Origin: Paraspadella gotoi
Lineage: Eukaryota; Chaetognatha
Assembly: GCA_051294375.1 (NCBI GenBank)
Contig: CM119264.1
Location: forward strand, 12,464,263-12,528,262
DNA: 64,000 nt
Reading direction: 5' to 3'
In this document: positions 1 to 10,255 of the stretch, in pieces
Layout of the letters: the number at the start of each line of letters is the position of its first letter
Numbering within the stretch: the first letter of the stretch is position 1
Program-made: the position numbers and the translations under genes
The notes under the pieces: generated by a model
Database searches by the model: none
What the model was told of the DNA's origin: nothing
Seen by the model: only the letters and a program-made list of their open reading frames with translations

Positions 1-854
1 CGTTGTCCATTTCATCGGACTTCATTTCCCATTCCACTCCCTCTCTCTCTCTCCAGGCATTCAGGTTTCTATATAGCGTGAATGAAATAAAGCTATTTCC
101 GTTGAAATGAAAAACAATACATGCTTATTGGATATGTTTTTTTTTTCAAAGCAGATGTTCAATGCGAAAAAAAAACGAAACAAAACAAAAGAATCTAAAC
201 TAAAAAAAAACCTAAAAAGAGGCTTAGAGAGAATTTGTCCGCTAAAAACGCAACCGTCGCTACTGAGTCGATCACGTGACTCCTGGATGGGCGAAGGCAG
301 AGACGAGGAAGAAGCGACTCGTTCGCTCTTTTCGATTGACATTTAAAACGCGGATCCGCCATCTTGGCGAGGGAAGACAAGCAAATGCAAAAAAAAAAAA
401 AAAAAGATATTAATCGCTTCGTCTGTAACTTTAAATTTCAAGTCGAAAAGAGAATCTCTACAAATTTTTTTTGAAGAAGACTTTTATGTGGAGAGTTTTT
501 GTTTGTTAGAATGGAGGGGATGATTTAGAGGAAGGGAGGAGGTGTGGGAGGAAAGGAAAGGGGAGGAAAGGAAAGGGGAGGAAAGGAAAGGGGAGAAGGA
601 CAGGGAGGTAGAGGAAGCCAGGGGAGGAAAAGACGAGAGAGACGGAGAGGAAGAAAGACGGGTAGAGAGAGAGGGAGAGAAATGAAGGCGAGGAACTTTA
701 ATTCCAGTCACATCTTTTGAATAAATAAACTGCAAAAACAGAAAAAAAATATGAAAATTCTCTCTTTGTGTTTGATTTTCTGCGCTGAGAGGATGAAAAC
801 GTGAAAAGAAAGAAAGAAAAAAAGAAAGAAAGAAAGAAAAAAAGAAAGAAAAAA

Positions 855-890
<36 letters not shown>

Positions 891-1130
891 CAGACAGTCA
901 CAAATAAAAAACAAATGAATGAATAAAAAAGAAAGAATGAGAGAAAGAAAGAAAAGACGAAAGAGAGGCGAGAAAAATAGAAATTAATAAAAATCTAAAT
1001 AAGGAGAGAGCGAAAGAAAAAATAGCAAAAGTAAAAAAAAAGATAAAAAAAGATAAAAAAAATAAGAAAAGTAAAGAGGATAAATGAAAAAAGGAGAAGC
1101 TAAAAAAAACCGTGCAGTTCATCTGCAATA
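1..1130. other. Low-complexity purine-rich interval
   Basis: Apart from the promoter-like patch this is A/G-rich. It has a GGAAAGGAAAGGGGA-type minisatellite (about 545-597) and (GAAA)n runs (about 803-890). Open frames here encode only Phe/Ser or Lys/Glu runs. I see no gene. Confidence 0.5.
264..374. promoter_or_regulatory. Promoter-like patch with CACGTGAC and a YY1-type site
   Basis: An E-box (TCACGTGAC, about 272-280) lies ~80 bases from CCGCCATCTTGG (about 357-368), which is the reverse of the CAAGATGGCGG core bound by YY1-type factors. Both are common near animal transcription starts. No coding exon is recognised next to it, so this is only suggestive. Confidence 0.3.
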
Positions 1131-2387
1131 AAATTCTTGCGCCCGCGTGACATTTAGCTCATTCCGTTTTCTGCTGGGTTGACAGAGAGCGACGCAGAGG
1201 GTTCAGCAATGTGAGCGTGCCATGGAAGATTCTTCACATTAGCTTAAGGCATTAAGGCATTGAGAGCATTATCTAATATATATCCCCGTGAATAATTAAG
1301 GAAGAAAGGAAGTGATCGGATCTTGGTCAAATCGCGCTCGGACATGAGGCCTGCCATGTGGGATGCCGGCATACTGCGCTGCATTTCGTGCTGCCAAGTC
1401 GGAACTCATGGTGCCGAGTCTGAAAGGAGCGACGATGATAAAATGGTCATAAAAGAAGGCAGGCGACGACCCAGAGTTTAATGGAGGCCGCCGGCCGCCC
1501 GGGTCTTGATGCGTCTCCTAAGAAGAAGTTTTGGTTTTTCTTCTGTCCTCGATGCATCTCCTTAAAACTTTTAATACAAGGAATTTGCCTTTTTAACTCC
1601 TCTCTTTAAGCAACAATTAATTTTATTTATTCTCTCTTTAAAATATAATGCATTTAAAAATCATTTGCTAAGAGTCTGAAAAAATGGATCAGAACGTTGT
1701 TGAATTTTGCCAATGATTAAAATTAGTTTAATTAGTGAGATACGTTTTCAAAACAACAAGAAAATACCGTATTTTTTTAAAAGAAATTTCGGACGGAACT
1801 CAGTTTACCATGGCAACGAAAACAACAACACCATGAACGATAACATCGAGGAGGACGAAGAGGCGATCTCCAGTTCGATTTCATTATCGTTCCTCCGAAA
1901 ATCCGCTTTCGCTTCTAAAAACAAATAAATGGAAGCGAGAAACGAGACGGAAAGTTGAAAGGAGAGACGAACCGTTTGAAGTGTTTTGAAGTGTTGGCGT
2001 AAAAATAGGCGGCGACGGCGGAGGCGGTCGTCGGGCGGTACGAGAGGCGGTCGAGAGGCTTTAGGCTAGGGCTTTAGTTTTTTGTTGAGGCAGATTCGCG
2101 GGAGAGCATAGATCTTTTTGACGGTTTTCGTTCGACGAAGATTTTTTTTTTTTTTTTTTGGCGGGAAGACAAACAAAGATTTCCAAGTAGAAAGATTTGA
2201 AAACTTGGAAAGACGCGCGATTTGAAAATTTAGGAAACAAGTTGGAACAAGTCGGATCTGCTCACAATGATTAAGCGGTAATCAGCTAATCAGATGATAA
2301 ATCACGATAATTCTTCCAATTTTTGATACTAATTGATCATAACAACTCGTACCGTACCAAACTAGTGGCCGCTGCCAAAATATGTAA
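1131..2387. other. Higher-complexity interval without a recognised gene
   Basis: About 1131-1500 is richer in G+C and non-repetitive, so it could be exonic, but no frame is long or recognisable. About 1980-2060 has CGG/CGGT-rich sequence, followed by a T run. Confidence 0.3.
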
Positions 2388-2490
2388 ATCGCATCATTTT
2401 TTCAATTTGTAACATTTTTTTTCAATTTGCATAATTTTTACAATTCGCATCATTTTTTCAACTTGCATAATTTTTTCAACTTGAATCATT
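2388..2490. repeat. AT-rich minisatellite, about 18-24 bp unit
   Basis: About five imperfect copies of a unit like ATTTTTTCAACTTGCATA occur in a row (variants GCATCATTTTTTCAATTTG and ATAATTTTTTCAACTTG). Confidence 0.6.
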
Positions 2491-2503
2491 TTGGCAAATA
2501 TCT

Positions 2504-2588
2504 AGGAATCCAGCTGACGATGATTTGTAGCTGATNNNNNNNNNNTTCAACTTGCAAGGAATCCAGCTGACCATGATTTGTAGCTGAT
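2504..2588. other. 10-N gap (2536-2545) flanked by the same sequence
   Basis: The words GGAATCCAGCTGACgATG and ATTTGTAGCTGAT end at the left edge of the gap and recur at 2558-2588 on the right. This suggests overlapping contig ends, so the gap may contain nothing. Confidence 0.6.
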
Positions 2589-2860
2589 TTATAGATATTT
2601 TTAACTTTTTTATCATAATCTTTGTCTTTTAAGCTAATATTTATTTTCAATAAACATTATTTTTCGAAACTTTCATCTTTCTTTTCTTTTTAAACTAAAT
2701 TTCTTTTTATTTACAAAAATCCTAACTTATAAAAAAGTATTCACAGTAATAATACAGTATTTAATTTTTTAAAATTATTTTTATTTTTTCTAGAAACATA
2801 AAAGTAATAACAAAAATTCGCTACAACAATACAAATTTTTAAATCCGTTAACAAAAATAG

Positions 2861-3076
2861 TATACCACTTCATTGATAGGGAAGCCAGGTTCGCTGGGAA
2901 TGAATAAATAAGACTGTGAGAGAGTCTTGATTGAAAGCTTGCAGAAACCTGCTACGTTATTATCTTGTAAGTGTGATGGAGGCCTTAAACCACCAAAGCC
3001 TGTCCAAAGTCAGGGACAAGATAGCTTATTTATTAAATGAATGGATAATTTTTATATTGGTTGTACCAATTTCATA
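2861..3076. repeat. Interspersed repeat R1, copy 1
   Basis: A ~215 bp unit shared with 3184-3365 and 11735-11945. Shared landmarks are TTGATAGGGAAGCCAGG, GTGAGAGAGTCTTGAT, GATAGCTTATTTATTAAAT and the end TTGTACCAATTTCATAA. It has no coding frame and no clear pol III boxes. It looks like a non-autonomous transposon family of unknown class. Confidence 0.65.
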
Positions 3077-3183
3077 AAATTCAGCTCCTTATATTTTGAT
3101 GCAAGTGCGGAGTACAATATAGTATTCCCGATCTAATACTTAAGGGAGTGGTCTTTTCATACAATTGAAACATTCTTTGAAAT

Positions 3184-3365
3184 ATTATACCACTTCATTG
3201 ATAGGGAAGCCAGGTTCACTGGGAGTGAATAAATAAGACTGTGAGAGAGTCTTGATTATGTTATTATCTTGTAAGTGTGATGGAGGCCTGTCCAAAGTCA
3301 GGGACAAGATAGCTTATTTATTAAATCAATGGATAATTTTTATATTGGTTGTACCAATTTCATAA
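3184..3365. repeat. Interspersed repeat R1, copy 2
   Basis: Nearly identical to copy 1 but lacking about 20-35 bases in two places (after CTTGAT and after GGAGGCC). Both copies point the same way about 320 bp apart. Confidence 0.65.
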
Positions 3366-3513
3366 CTGTACGAAAATTGCATCGTACATAACAAAGTAAC
3401 ATTAGTATAAAAAAATATCGCATTAAAACATTACATCACAATAAACATTGTCTTGAGAGATCATGGTTGCCATTATACATATCAGAAAATAATAAATATC
3501 ACTCTTATAAACC

Positions 3514-3516
<3 letters not shown>

Positions 3517-3563
<47 letters not shown>
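3517..3563. repeat. (GA)n microsatellite downstream of the kinase stop
   Basis: About 23 uninterrupted GA units. Confidence 0.9.
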
Positions 3564-3565
<2 letters not shown>

Positions 3566-3735
3566 TATTTAACTTTTGGCAACGACAATAATGAAAATAA
3601 GAAGAACATTAACAATCTTAAATATCAAAACTACATTCACAGTATATTTTCTCTACATCATCAAAATAGAAATGTTCCAGTAACATGATAAAAACAATGT
3701 AATCAAAATTCATTTTGTTGTTCTTGTTGTTGTAA

Positions 3736-4413
3736 TCAAACTTGTCCTGTCGTCAAATCAACTTCTCCTCTTTTTTCTTCCTCGCTCATTTGATGGAACC
3801 AATTATGATCCAAAGCCTCGTCAACCGTGATTCGATTTCGAGGCTCCAAATCCAGGCAGCGTAGAATGAGGTCGATAATGGCCGGTGTGGCACGACCCCT
3901 CAACTCGGTGAAAATATCTTTCGAGCCAGGCGGGTTGCGGCGATCTCCATTTTTGTTCCAACTCGGGCGAAGGAACCGGTGTCCGTTAGGACAGAGTTTA
4001 TCCCCGTCGCAGCCGCAAGCCTCGCAACCGCAACGGCACGAGCCGTCCGGGTTCTTACGGCATATGACGTCACCACAGCGGCAGAAGCTGGTCGAGTAAC
4101 GCGGCGTGCCGTCGCGGCGCACGAAGCGTTGCGATTTCTTGCCACGCATCAATAGGTCACGCGGCATGTGTCCCAGCAATTCGCTTATGACGGCAAATTG
4201 GTCAAGGTTGCCGCGGCCGCGCAGCAAAGGCCGTCCCGTCAACATTTCGGCCAAAATGCAACCGAATGACCAAATATCCATCGGTTTGCCGTATTCGGCG
4301 CCGAGAATTACCTCTGGTGAGCGGTAGTGTCGAGTTTGGATGTAGACGTAAGGAGTATGTCCGGAAATGACTGAATTGCCTAGATCAAGAATTTTGAGTC
4401 CGCGGCTATCGGG
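3736..4413 (-). CDS. Kinase coding exon 5: activation loop, C-lobe, Cys-rich insert, stop (316-540)
   Basis: The acceptor is ccttcag|CCC (phase 0) and the exon ends at a TGA. It starts PDSRGLKILDLGNSV and has YVYIQTRHYRSPEVILG and MDIWSFGCILAEMLTGRPLL. FVRRDGTPRYSTS follows and matches the DYRK2-type C-lobe. A cysteine-rich stretch then replaces the usual short linker, and the frame resumes with the last helices (ILRCLDLEPRNRITVDEALDH, here in two parts of the domain). The tail is short and acidic. Confidence 0.92.
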   Translation of the reverse strand, partial: PDSRGLKILDLGNSVISGHTPYVYIQTRHYRSPEVILGAEYGKPMDIWSFGCILAEMLTGRPLLRGRGNLDQFAVISELLGHMPRDLLMRGKKSQRFVRRDGTPRYSTSFCRCGDVICRKNPDGSCRCGCEACGCDGDKLCPNGHRFLRPSWNKNGDRRNPPGSKDIFTELRGRATPAIIDLILRCLDLEPRNRITVDEALDHNWFHQMSEEEKRGEVDLTTGQV

Positions 4414-7400
4414 CTGAAGGAAGGAGAGAGAGAGAAAATTAGTTTTAAAATATCAATACAAAAATCAGTTTTTGAAATAAGAGAAATTGTAGTAGATTAA
4501 TTTGTGGATTATTTCAAATGAGAGTTTCTCAATCTCATTTGCATATTGTCGTAATCTGATTAGGCTTTGATAAATTTTGATAAATTTCTTGAAAATAAGT
4601 GAAAAATCCATTCATCAATCATTAGAAAAATCAATTAATGCAACCAAATCTAAAAATCAATTTTTTTTAACCAATTAAGTAAAGAATGAATCTATCATTC
4701 AATCAATCAAACGATTCAATGATATAAATTTAAATACTTCATTTGATTGAATCAACCAATCAATAAATCCTCCATCTTCACCTTCAGCGCAATATTATCC
4801 GGCTTGAGATCGCAATGGACATATTCGTTGTCATGGAGATGCCTTATCCCCAACAACAACGAATATGCCATTCTCCTTGCCACCGGTTCCGGGAATCCCT
4901 GGAAGCCCCCTTCCTCCAGGCGGCCTTCGAGACTCTGGCCAAGGAGCTCGAAGACCAGAATCGGATGACCCCGGAAGTCGGGGTGACTGTCCAAGAGACG
5001 GACGACGTTGCCGACATCGTTGGGATCACTTTTGGCCAAAATCTTTAAACGAGTGGCTTCTCTGATGGCCTCAAGGACGCCGTTCTTCTCTTTGCGCAGA
5101 ATTTTGATGGCGACACGTTGGGATGTTTTATGGTCTAAGGCTTCGAAGACTTGGCCGAACGTGCCTTTGCCTAGTGGGAGGGGGAGAGAGAGAGAGAGAG
5201 AAAATACATTTTATGAATAATATAATTTAAAACGAAGTTTTGAAAAGTAATAAAAAATACATTTTTTACAAAAATATTTAATATTTAATCCATAACCGGA
5301 ATACCTAACCTTATCATATAACCCTAATGCCAAATTAAATATTTATCCAAATCCCCTAACATGATATCTATAATAACCTCCTAAATTAACCTAAAACTGC
5401 CTGAATTTTGAATTTGAAAATTAACTTACCTAAGACTTGGAGTATTTCGTATCGGTATAGGATGTGATCCCCTCGAAGATATTTATAGAATCCTTTGTGA
5501 TCATCGAACTCAAGTTCTTCGTCGCGTAGAAAGTGAACGTTTTTCCTGTTAATAAAAACAAATGTTAATCGTATTGAAATAATGGTTTAAATTTTTTTTT
5601 AGTATAATTCCTTTTTAATATTTTAAGATCACAAGGGTAAAAAATATTGAAAGAAAAGCTTTATCATTCTTTATTTTCGTTACATTAGCTGAATTTATTT
5701 TCTTGATTCAGAATTAGAAAACATCAGAATTTTATAAAAAAGTTTGAATCGCTTTAGTTACAATTTACTATTAAAAACCAGTTAATAACCAGTTTATTAT
5801 ATGTTAAATTATACAAAATGATTTAATATTAGCATGATATAAAAAAGCACTTTATTTAATATTTTAATACAATAATCGATACCCATAGAGCATTTTTGTG
5901 AGCGTGATTTTGTGAGTCACCCATTACCTGTAAGCATTGCCGCCAACGAAGTGAATTTCACTAAAGTTTCTTGCTTCTTTCATTTCCCATTGAGTCAAGT
6001 TCTTCACGGACGGGCAAGGGGTGTGAACAGCAGAAGGAGGAGGAGGAGGAGGAGGAGGAGGTGGAGGAGGCGGAGGAGAAGAAGAGAGACAGGGAGGATG
6101 AGAGGGCGAATTTTCTGTACGTTCGTCTTGAACTGGCGTTCCGGGAGATTTAGTCTGTAGGGAAGAACAGGTTGAAAATAAGAAATAATGGTAAATAATA
6201 ATAATAATGATAACTTTTAGAGATTTGAAAAATGAAAGTAGATTCGATTATTACAGTACATTCTGTAGATAGATTTATTTTTATATATTTTGGAGCAATA
6301 TAACCTAATATAACTTTATATATCCTTGTTTACTATACAACATAGGAAGCTTTTAAATTTACTTTATTAAAACTTTTTCGAGTTCTTAAAAATCAACATT
6401 TTGTAAGTATTAATAAATATTTGAAAGCTTTAGATTGACTACATGATTCAAAAAAATTACAATAAAAGTAAAAAGAAAAATCTTAAAAGCATAAGGATTG
6501 TCGCAATAAGGAAAATCTGGATTGACGACAAATTTTGATACTAAAAAAATCAAATTTAAGAAAAAGAAATTTATTTATAAACAGAAAGAAAAAGAAAAAA
6601 AGAATAATAAATATAATAAAGTAAAATAACTATTTTCGAGTTTAATTTTTAGGCAAGTGATAAGTCTGGAGAGACATTATTGAAGGTACTTTTGTTTTAC
6701 TTTTAGCCCGCATAAGCGACCTCTCTAAACACTGTCACATTCCCAGACAAAAGACAAAGTGAAACTTGAATCAGACTGACGAAGGAGAGTAAAGACTAAA
6801 GTGAAGTAAAATGAAGTAAAGTAAATAAAAATAATAAAGTAAATATATATTGAAAAAAAATAGGGCGATCCGGAGTTGAATTCCCTCTGGAGGCTTATGG
6901 GAAAACGAAGAAAAAGAAGAAGAAAAAATAAAGTTCGTTTCTTTACGGAAAAGAAAATTTAAGACCGTAACAACAATGATATTAAAAACGTTTTTTAGCT
7001 TCACGAGATAAGGATTTCTTTTTAATTCTTTAAAAAATTTTAATATAATATTTTTTTTCATTGCTTTTGTGACAGATATTTATAAAATAAGTTTTTATTT
7101 GTGATAACCACAATCATTTAATAATTCGGATATGTTTTAGTTCTTATTTTTTAAACCTTCATCAACCAGTTTTAATAGTTTCAATAAATATTTGAATAAT
7201 AATTTTAAGAGATAGAGAGAGAGGCAATTTTAAACCTTGATATCTCTCACTCTCTCGATTATTAAATGACCATTGTAATCATAAATAAAAACTCTGTTAC
7301 TTTGTAAATATTATTAATTATTTTTTTTAATTTATTAATATTTAAATATTATTTTTTGAAATGTTAAATTATTGATACTTAAGCCAAAACTTAATTTTAA

Positions 7401-7989
7401 ATTTAACTTTAATTTACCCTACTTAAACTACCCTAACCTAAACTTACTCTACCACTAACTTACCCTTACCCCATAACTTACCCTAACCCCTAATTATCCT
7501 TAACCTTAAAATAACCCCTAACTCTAACTTACCCTTAACCCTAACTTACCCCTAAACTTAACTTACCCCTAACTTATTTTTAACCTTAATTTATTTTTTT
7601 ATTAACTTGTTACACTTATTCTTAATTTATTCTTAACTATAAATTTATTGTAACACTTAAGTTTTACCTAAATATATAAATGGTTGTACCAATTTAATAA
7701 AACAATAATAAAAAATATTTAAAAAAATTGATATCTGAATTCCTTAATTTTTTTCCCGAAATGTTATCCTTTCCGTTCCATTTCGTTCCTCTTCTTTTTT
7801 CCGTTAATTCTTTGGAAGAAAAACTTTGCTCTTCGTTTTCCCATAGGCCTCCAGAGGGCATTGATCTCCAGGAATGCCAAAAATAGTATTCGATTGATAT
7901 TTAGAATATTAGAAAAAAATCACAGAAATCTTCGGATGTAAATTTGGGAATAAATGTCGATAATAAAAGTTTTTAGAGGGAAAAAATTA

Positions 7990-8025
<36 letters not shown>

Positions 8026-8720
8026 CCAAATCGTTTTCAGACGAAATCAGCAGCGGGCAGCAGCAGAGGCACCCAGAAAAAAGAAAGAAATCAAAGGCAG
8101 CAGCAGAAGCAGCAGGAGAAAAAAGAAAAAGAAAGAGCCCCTGCAGAGCCAGCTGCAGACTCGTTTTTTTTCCCCTATGTCTATGAATCAGTGACTAGGG
8201 AAAAGAGAGAGGGAGAGAGACATGTAATTAAAAGAGAAAAGAGAGAGAAGAAATATAAAAATAAAGAGAGAAAATTTGTTTGTTTTGATAAAACGTAAAC
8301 AAAAATATTTTATAACTGTCCAGACTCAATTTTAAGCACATCGATGATGAGCAGCGTATTCAGCTTCATACACCCAAATTTAATCATAAAAAAGGCGATG
8401 TATAATTTATAATTTATAATATATATCGCTTTGCGTTTGCGACGATAAAAAGAAAATTAATTGGTAAATTAAATTAAATTTATTATTTAGCCAAAAGTGT
8501 TACTTACTTTATTGGGCAGGTCAGCCCGTTTTGGGAAGAATCGAGGAAGAAAGGGCAGGATAATGTTGACAAGTTGATTGACCACCGGGTCGTTGGAAGT
8601 CGGAGGCGTGAGCGAAGGAGTAGCTGATGAAGGGGAGCTGGAGACAGATGCAGCAGGGGGATGCGAAGCGTAAGGGAGAACGTCTTGACGAAAGCGACGC
8701 TTCTCTCGAATAAGAGGCAT
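3736..8720 (-). CDS. DYRK2-like: Class II DYRK-like protein kinase, five coding exons, 540 aa
   Basis: Joined exons 8720-8508, 6154-5928, 5545-5430, 5170-4782 and 4413-3736 (stop TGA) give one frame of 540 aa; all introns are GT-AG and the phases match. Seen: N-terminal Ser/Pro-rich part, 14 prolines (98-111), a NAPA-like segment (LTQWEMKEARNFSEIHFVGG, 124-143), the DYRK-homology box (about 160-180), glycine loop GKGTFGQV (186-193), VAIK lysine (208), probable helix-C Glu (223), catalytic HCDLKPDN (304-311, Asp306), DLG (325-327) where the family has DFG, activation loop YVY (337-339) and SPEVILG. NAPA, DH box, HCD and YxY are family marks of DYRK2/3/4 (C. elegans MBK-2), Ser/Thr kinases that autophosphorylate the second activation-loop tyrosine. 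Odd: the DLG, and nine cysteines at 426-456 inside the C-lobe. Class is secure; orthology to DYRK2, 3 or 4 is not. A second in-frame ATG at 9059 would add 113 low-complexity residues. Confidence 0.9.
4782..5170 (-). CDS. Kinase coding exon 4: N-lobe to catalytic loop (186-315)
   Basis: The acceptor is cccactag|GC and the donor is CTGAAG|gtgaag. It holds the glycine loop, the VAIK lysine, the hinge (ILVFELLGQSLEG) and the catalytic loop VHCDLKPDNIAL. The HCD in place of HRD is usual for DYRKs. A (GA)n tract lies in the intron just upstream. Confidence 0.93.
5430..5545 (-). CDS. Kinase coding exon 3: DYRK-homology box (147-186)
   Basis: The acceptor is attaacag|G and the donor is TTAG|gtaagt, so both ends split codons. 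It encodes an acidic stretch, FDDHKGFYKYLRGDHI and LYRYEILQVLG. This matches the DH box and kinase start of class II DYRKs, which have a D-D-x-x-G-x-Y...DH...YRYE pattern. Confidence 0.9.
5928..6154 (-). CDS. Kinase coding exon 2: polyproline and NAPA-like segment (72-147)
   Basis: The acceptor is ccctacag|ACT (phase 0) and the donor is TACAG|gtaatg (phase 2). A CCN run gives 14 prolines, nine of them from a pure CCT repeat, so length variation is likely. It is followed by the segment LTQWEMKEARNFSEIHFVGG, which lines up with the L-T-x-x-E...EI-x-F-x-G stretch before the DH box in class II DYRKs. Confidence 0.85.
7410..7665. repeat. Degenerate CCTAACTTACC-type tandem repeat inside the large kinase intron
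   Basis: Many imperfect units such as CCCTAACCTAAACTTAC, CCCTTACCCCATAACTTA and CCCCTAACTTACCC lie in a row. It resembles scrambled CCCTAA telomere repeat, but no regular 6-bp array is present. Confidence 0.5.
8508..8720 (-). CDS. Kinase coding exon 1 (residues 1-71)
   Basis: It begins MPLIREKRRFRQDV and is Ser/Pro/Thr-rich with a short hydrophobic stretch (NIILPFLPRFF). It ends AAA|gtaagt at 8508, phase 0, which fits the phase 0 start of the next exon. No AG acceptor lies in the ~80 bases before this ATG, so the exon runs further upstream. The frame stays open to an ATG at 9059, and just before that there is an in-frame stop. The upstream part is Ser/Leu-rich and looks like translated CT repeat, so I prefer the inner ATG, without strong context support. 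Confidence 0.7.
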
Positions 8721-9237
8721 GATGAGACCGAGATGGAGTTGGAGCGAGACAGAGTCGGACGTAAATAAAATAAAAGTTTGATTGCGAGAAAGATGGAGAG
8801 CGAGAGATCGATTTTCGATTTCGATATACGAGAGAAAGAAATATCGCGATTTCGTCAAAGAAAATTTGCGAAAGAGAGTGAGACTGAGATGGTGAGGTTC
8901 TTTTTTTATAGGGGAGGGAGATAGAGAGAGAGAGATCGAAAGATCGAAGGAGGAGGAAGAGCAAGAGAAAGAGAGAGATCGACTCCCCGGAGTCGATCCT
9001 TTGTTTTTGTCTTCGTCGTCAACGTCATTTCTTCTCCTCTCACTCTCAACCTGCATCATAGAATCGTCGTGTCATCGAGTTTGTCAATCGTCGTCGTTGT
9101 CATCCCTAAGATGTATATGATTTCTTTATACACTTTATAACCTAAATATTTAAATGCATTCGTAAACATTTCTTTATTAATTATTCTCTCTCTATTATTA
9201 AACTTAAAAAAAATATAATTAACTGAAGTTAACTTAC

Positions 9238-9280
9238 GTATTCTCTTCTTCGTCGTCATCGTCGTCGTTGCCTTCGTCTC

Positions 9281-9300
<20 letters not shown>
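9238..9300 (-). other. Probable 5' UTR exon of the kinase gene (upstream limit unknown)
   Basis: On the minus strand a strong donor (AATAC|gtaagt, exon end at 9238) faces an acceptor (acatcttag, exon start at 9105) 132 bases downstream. The intron between is AT-rich. Reading through the join gives only a short frame that stops near 9058, so this looks like UTR with small upstream ORFs. The exon's upstream limit is lost in the CT tract and my end point is arbitrary. Confidence 0.45.
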
Positions 9301-9331
<31 letters not shown>

Positions 9332-9335
9332 CCTC

Positions 9336-9379
<44 letters not shown>

Positions 9380-9385
9380 TTCTCT
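9283..9385. repeat. (CT)n tract at the kinase 5' end
   Basis: A roughly 90-base pyrimidine tract interrupted by CGCTC and CCC. It covers the presumed 5' UTR or promoter of the kinase gene. Confidence 0.9.
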
Positions 9386-9862
9386 CTTTCCGGGAAAAAG
9401 TGAAGCCACCAACTCATTGATTTCATCATTCGTCGTCGACGTAGAAAAAGAAAGAAAGAAAAACAAAAGAAAGAAAGAAAGTGAAACTATCGACTGATCT
9501 AAGTTTCTAAAAGAACTAATAATGTTTAAAGAAAGTTATATTTTAGCAAACAACAAACAGTAATGAATAAAGAAAACTAATATTATAATTGAAAATGGTT
9601 ATTAGTTTGAGAAGAAAGGAAAGGGGGACAGTGTGGCAGTATATTCAGACAATTATCCACTTCTCTCTGCTTTTAAATTTCGTTTATCAATTAATGACTT
9701 CCTAACCGAACGATGTATTTTGCATAATGTGTTATAATGTATAATGTATAATAAGGCGTAGTGAAAGTTTACATACGAAAATTCTAAAAGTCCAATTATG
9801 AACAACATACCATCAGTGAACATTAATTTGTAAAAAAATTAATTTTATGTTTTTTAATTTTC

Positions 9863-10255
9863 GCAGTAGCATATTTATATATAGTACTATCCTTATAAAA
9901 TCGAAAAATTTTTAAAAAATAGGCTTTTCTTTAAATTTTGATTGCAGATTTGAAATTCCTCGTCAAAAAGTTGATAAAAGAAAATATAAATCATTTTTAA
10001 AAAATTTTTTTCATTAAGTGGGTTAAAAATAAAAGAAACTATATTTAATATATAAAAAGTTAATTTCAGCTTAAAAATATAGCTTTTTTTAATTTTGACC
10101 CACTTAATGAAGGAATTTTCAAAAGAGTTATAATTTTCTTTTTATCAACTTTTTATGACGAATCCAAATCTGCAAAAATATCTTTTTTAAAAAAACTGTT
10201 TTGAAAATTTTAACATTTATTGGTTTAGTACTAGTATAAAATATGGCCTAACTGC
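9863..10255. mobile_element. Foldback (MITE-like) element F, copy 1
   Basis: The two halves are inverted repeats of each other. GCAGTAGCATATTTATATATA at the left pairs with the right end (reverse GCAGTTAGGCCATATTTTATA), TCATTAAGTGGGTTAAAA pairs with TTTTGACCCACTTAATGA, and AAAAGTTGATAAAAGAAAAT pairs with its reverse near 10140. The ~393 bp unit has no coding frame. No target duplication is obvious. The same family recurs at 31402 and 36533. Confidence 0.65.

Noticed and set aside
3827-4327. Plus-strand and other-frame ORFs over the kinase exons (also 4747-5220 and 5912-6160)
   Set aside because: These are antisense or out-of-frame readings of the kinase exons, which explain the region fully.
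7410-7665. True telomere or subtelomere
   Set aside because: There is no regular hexamer array, and it lies inside an intron of an intact gene.
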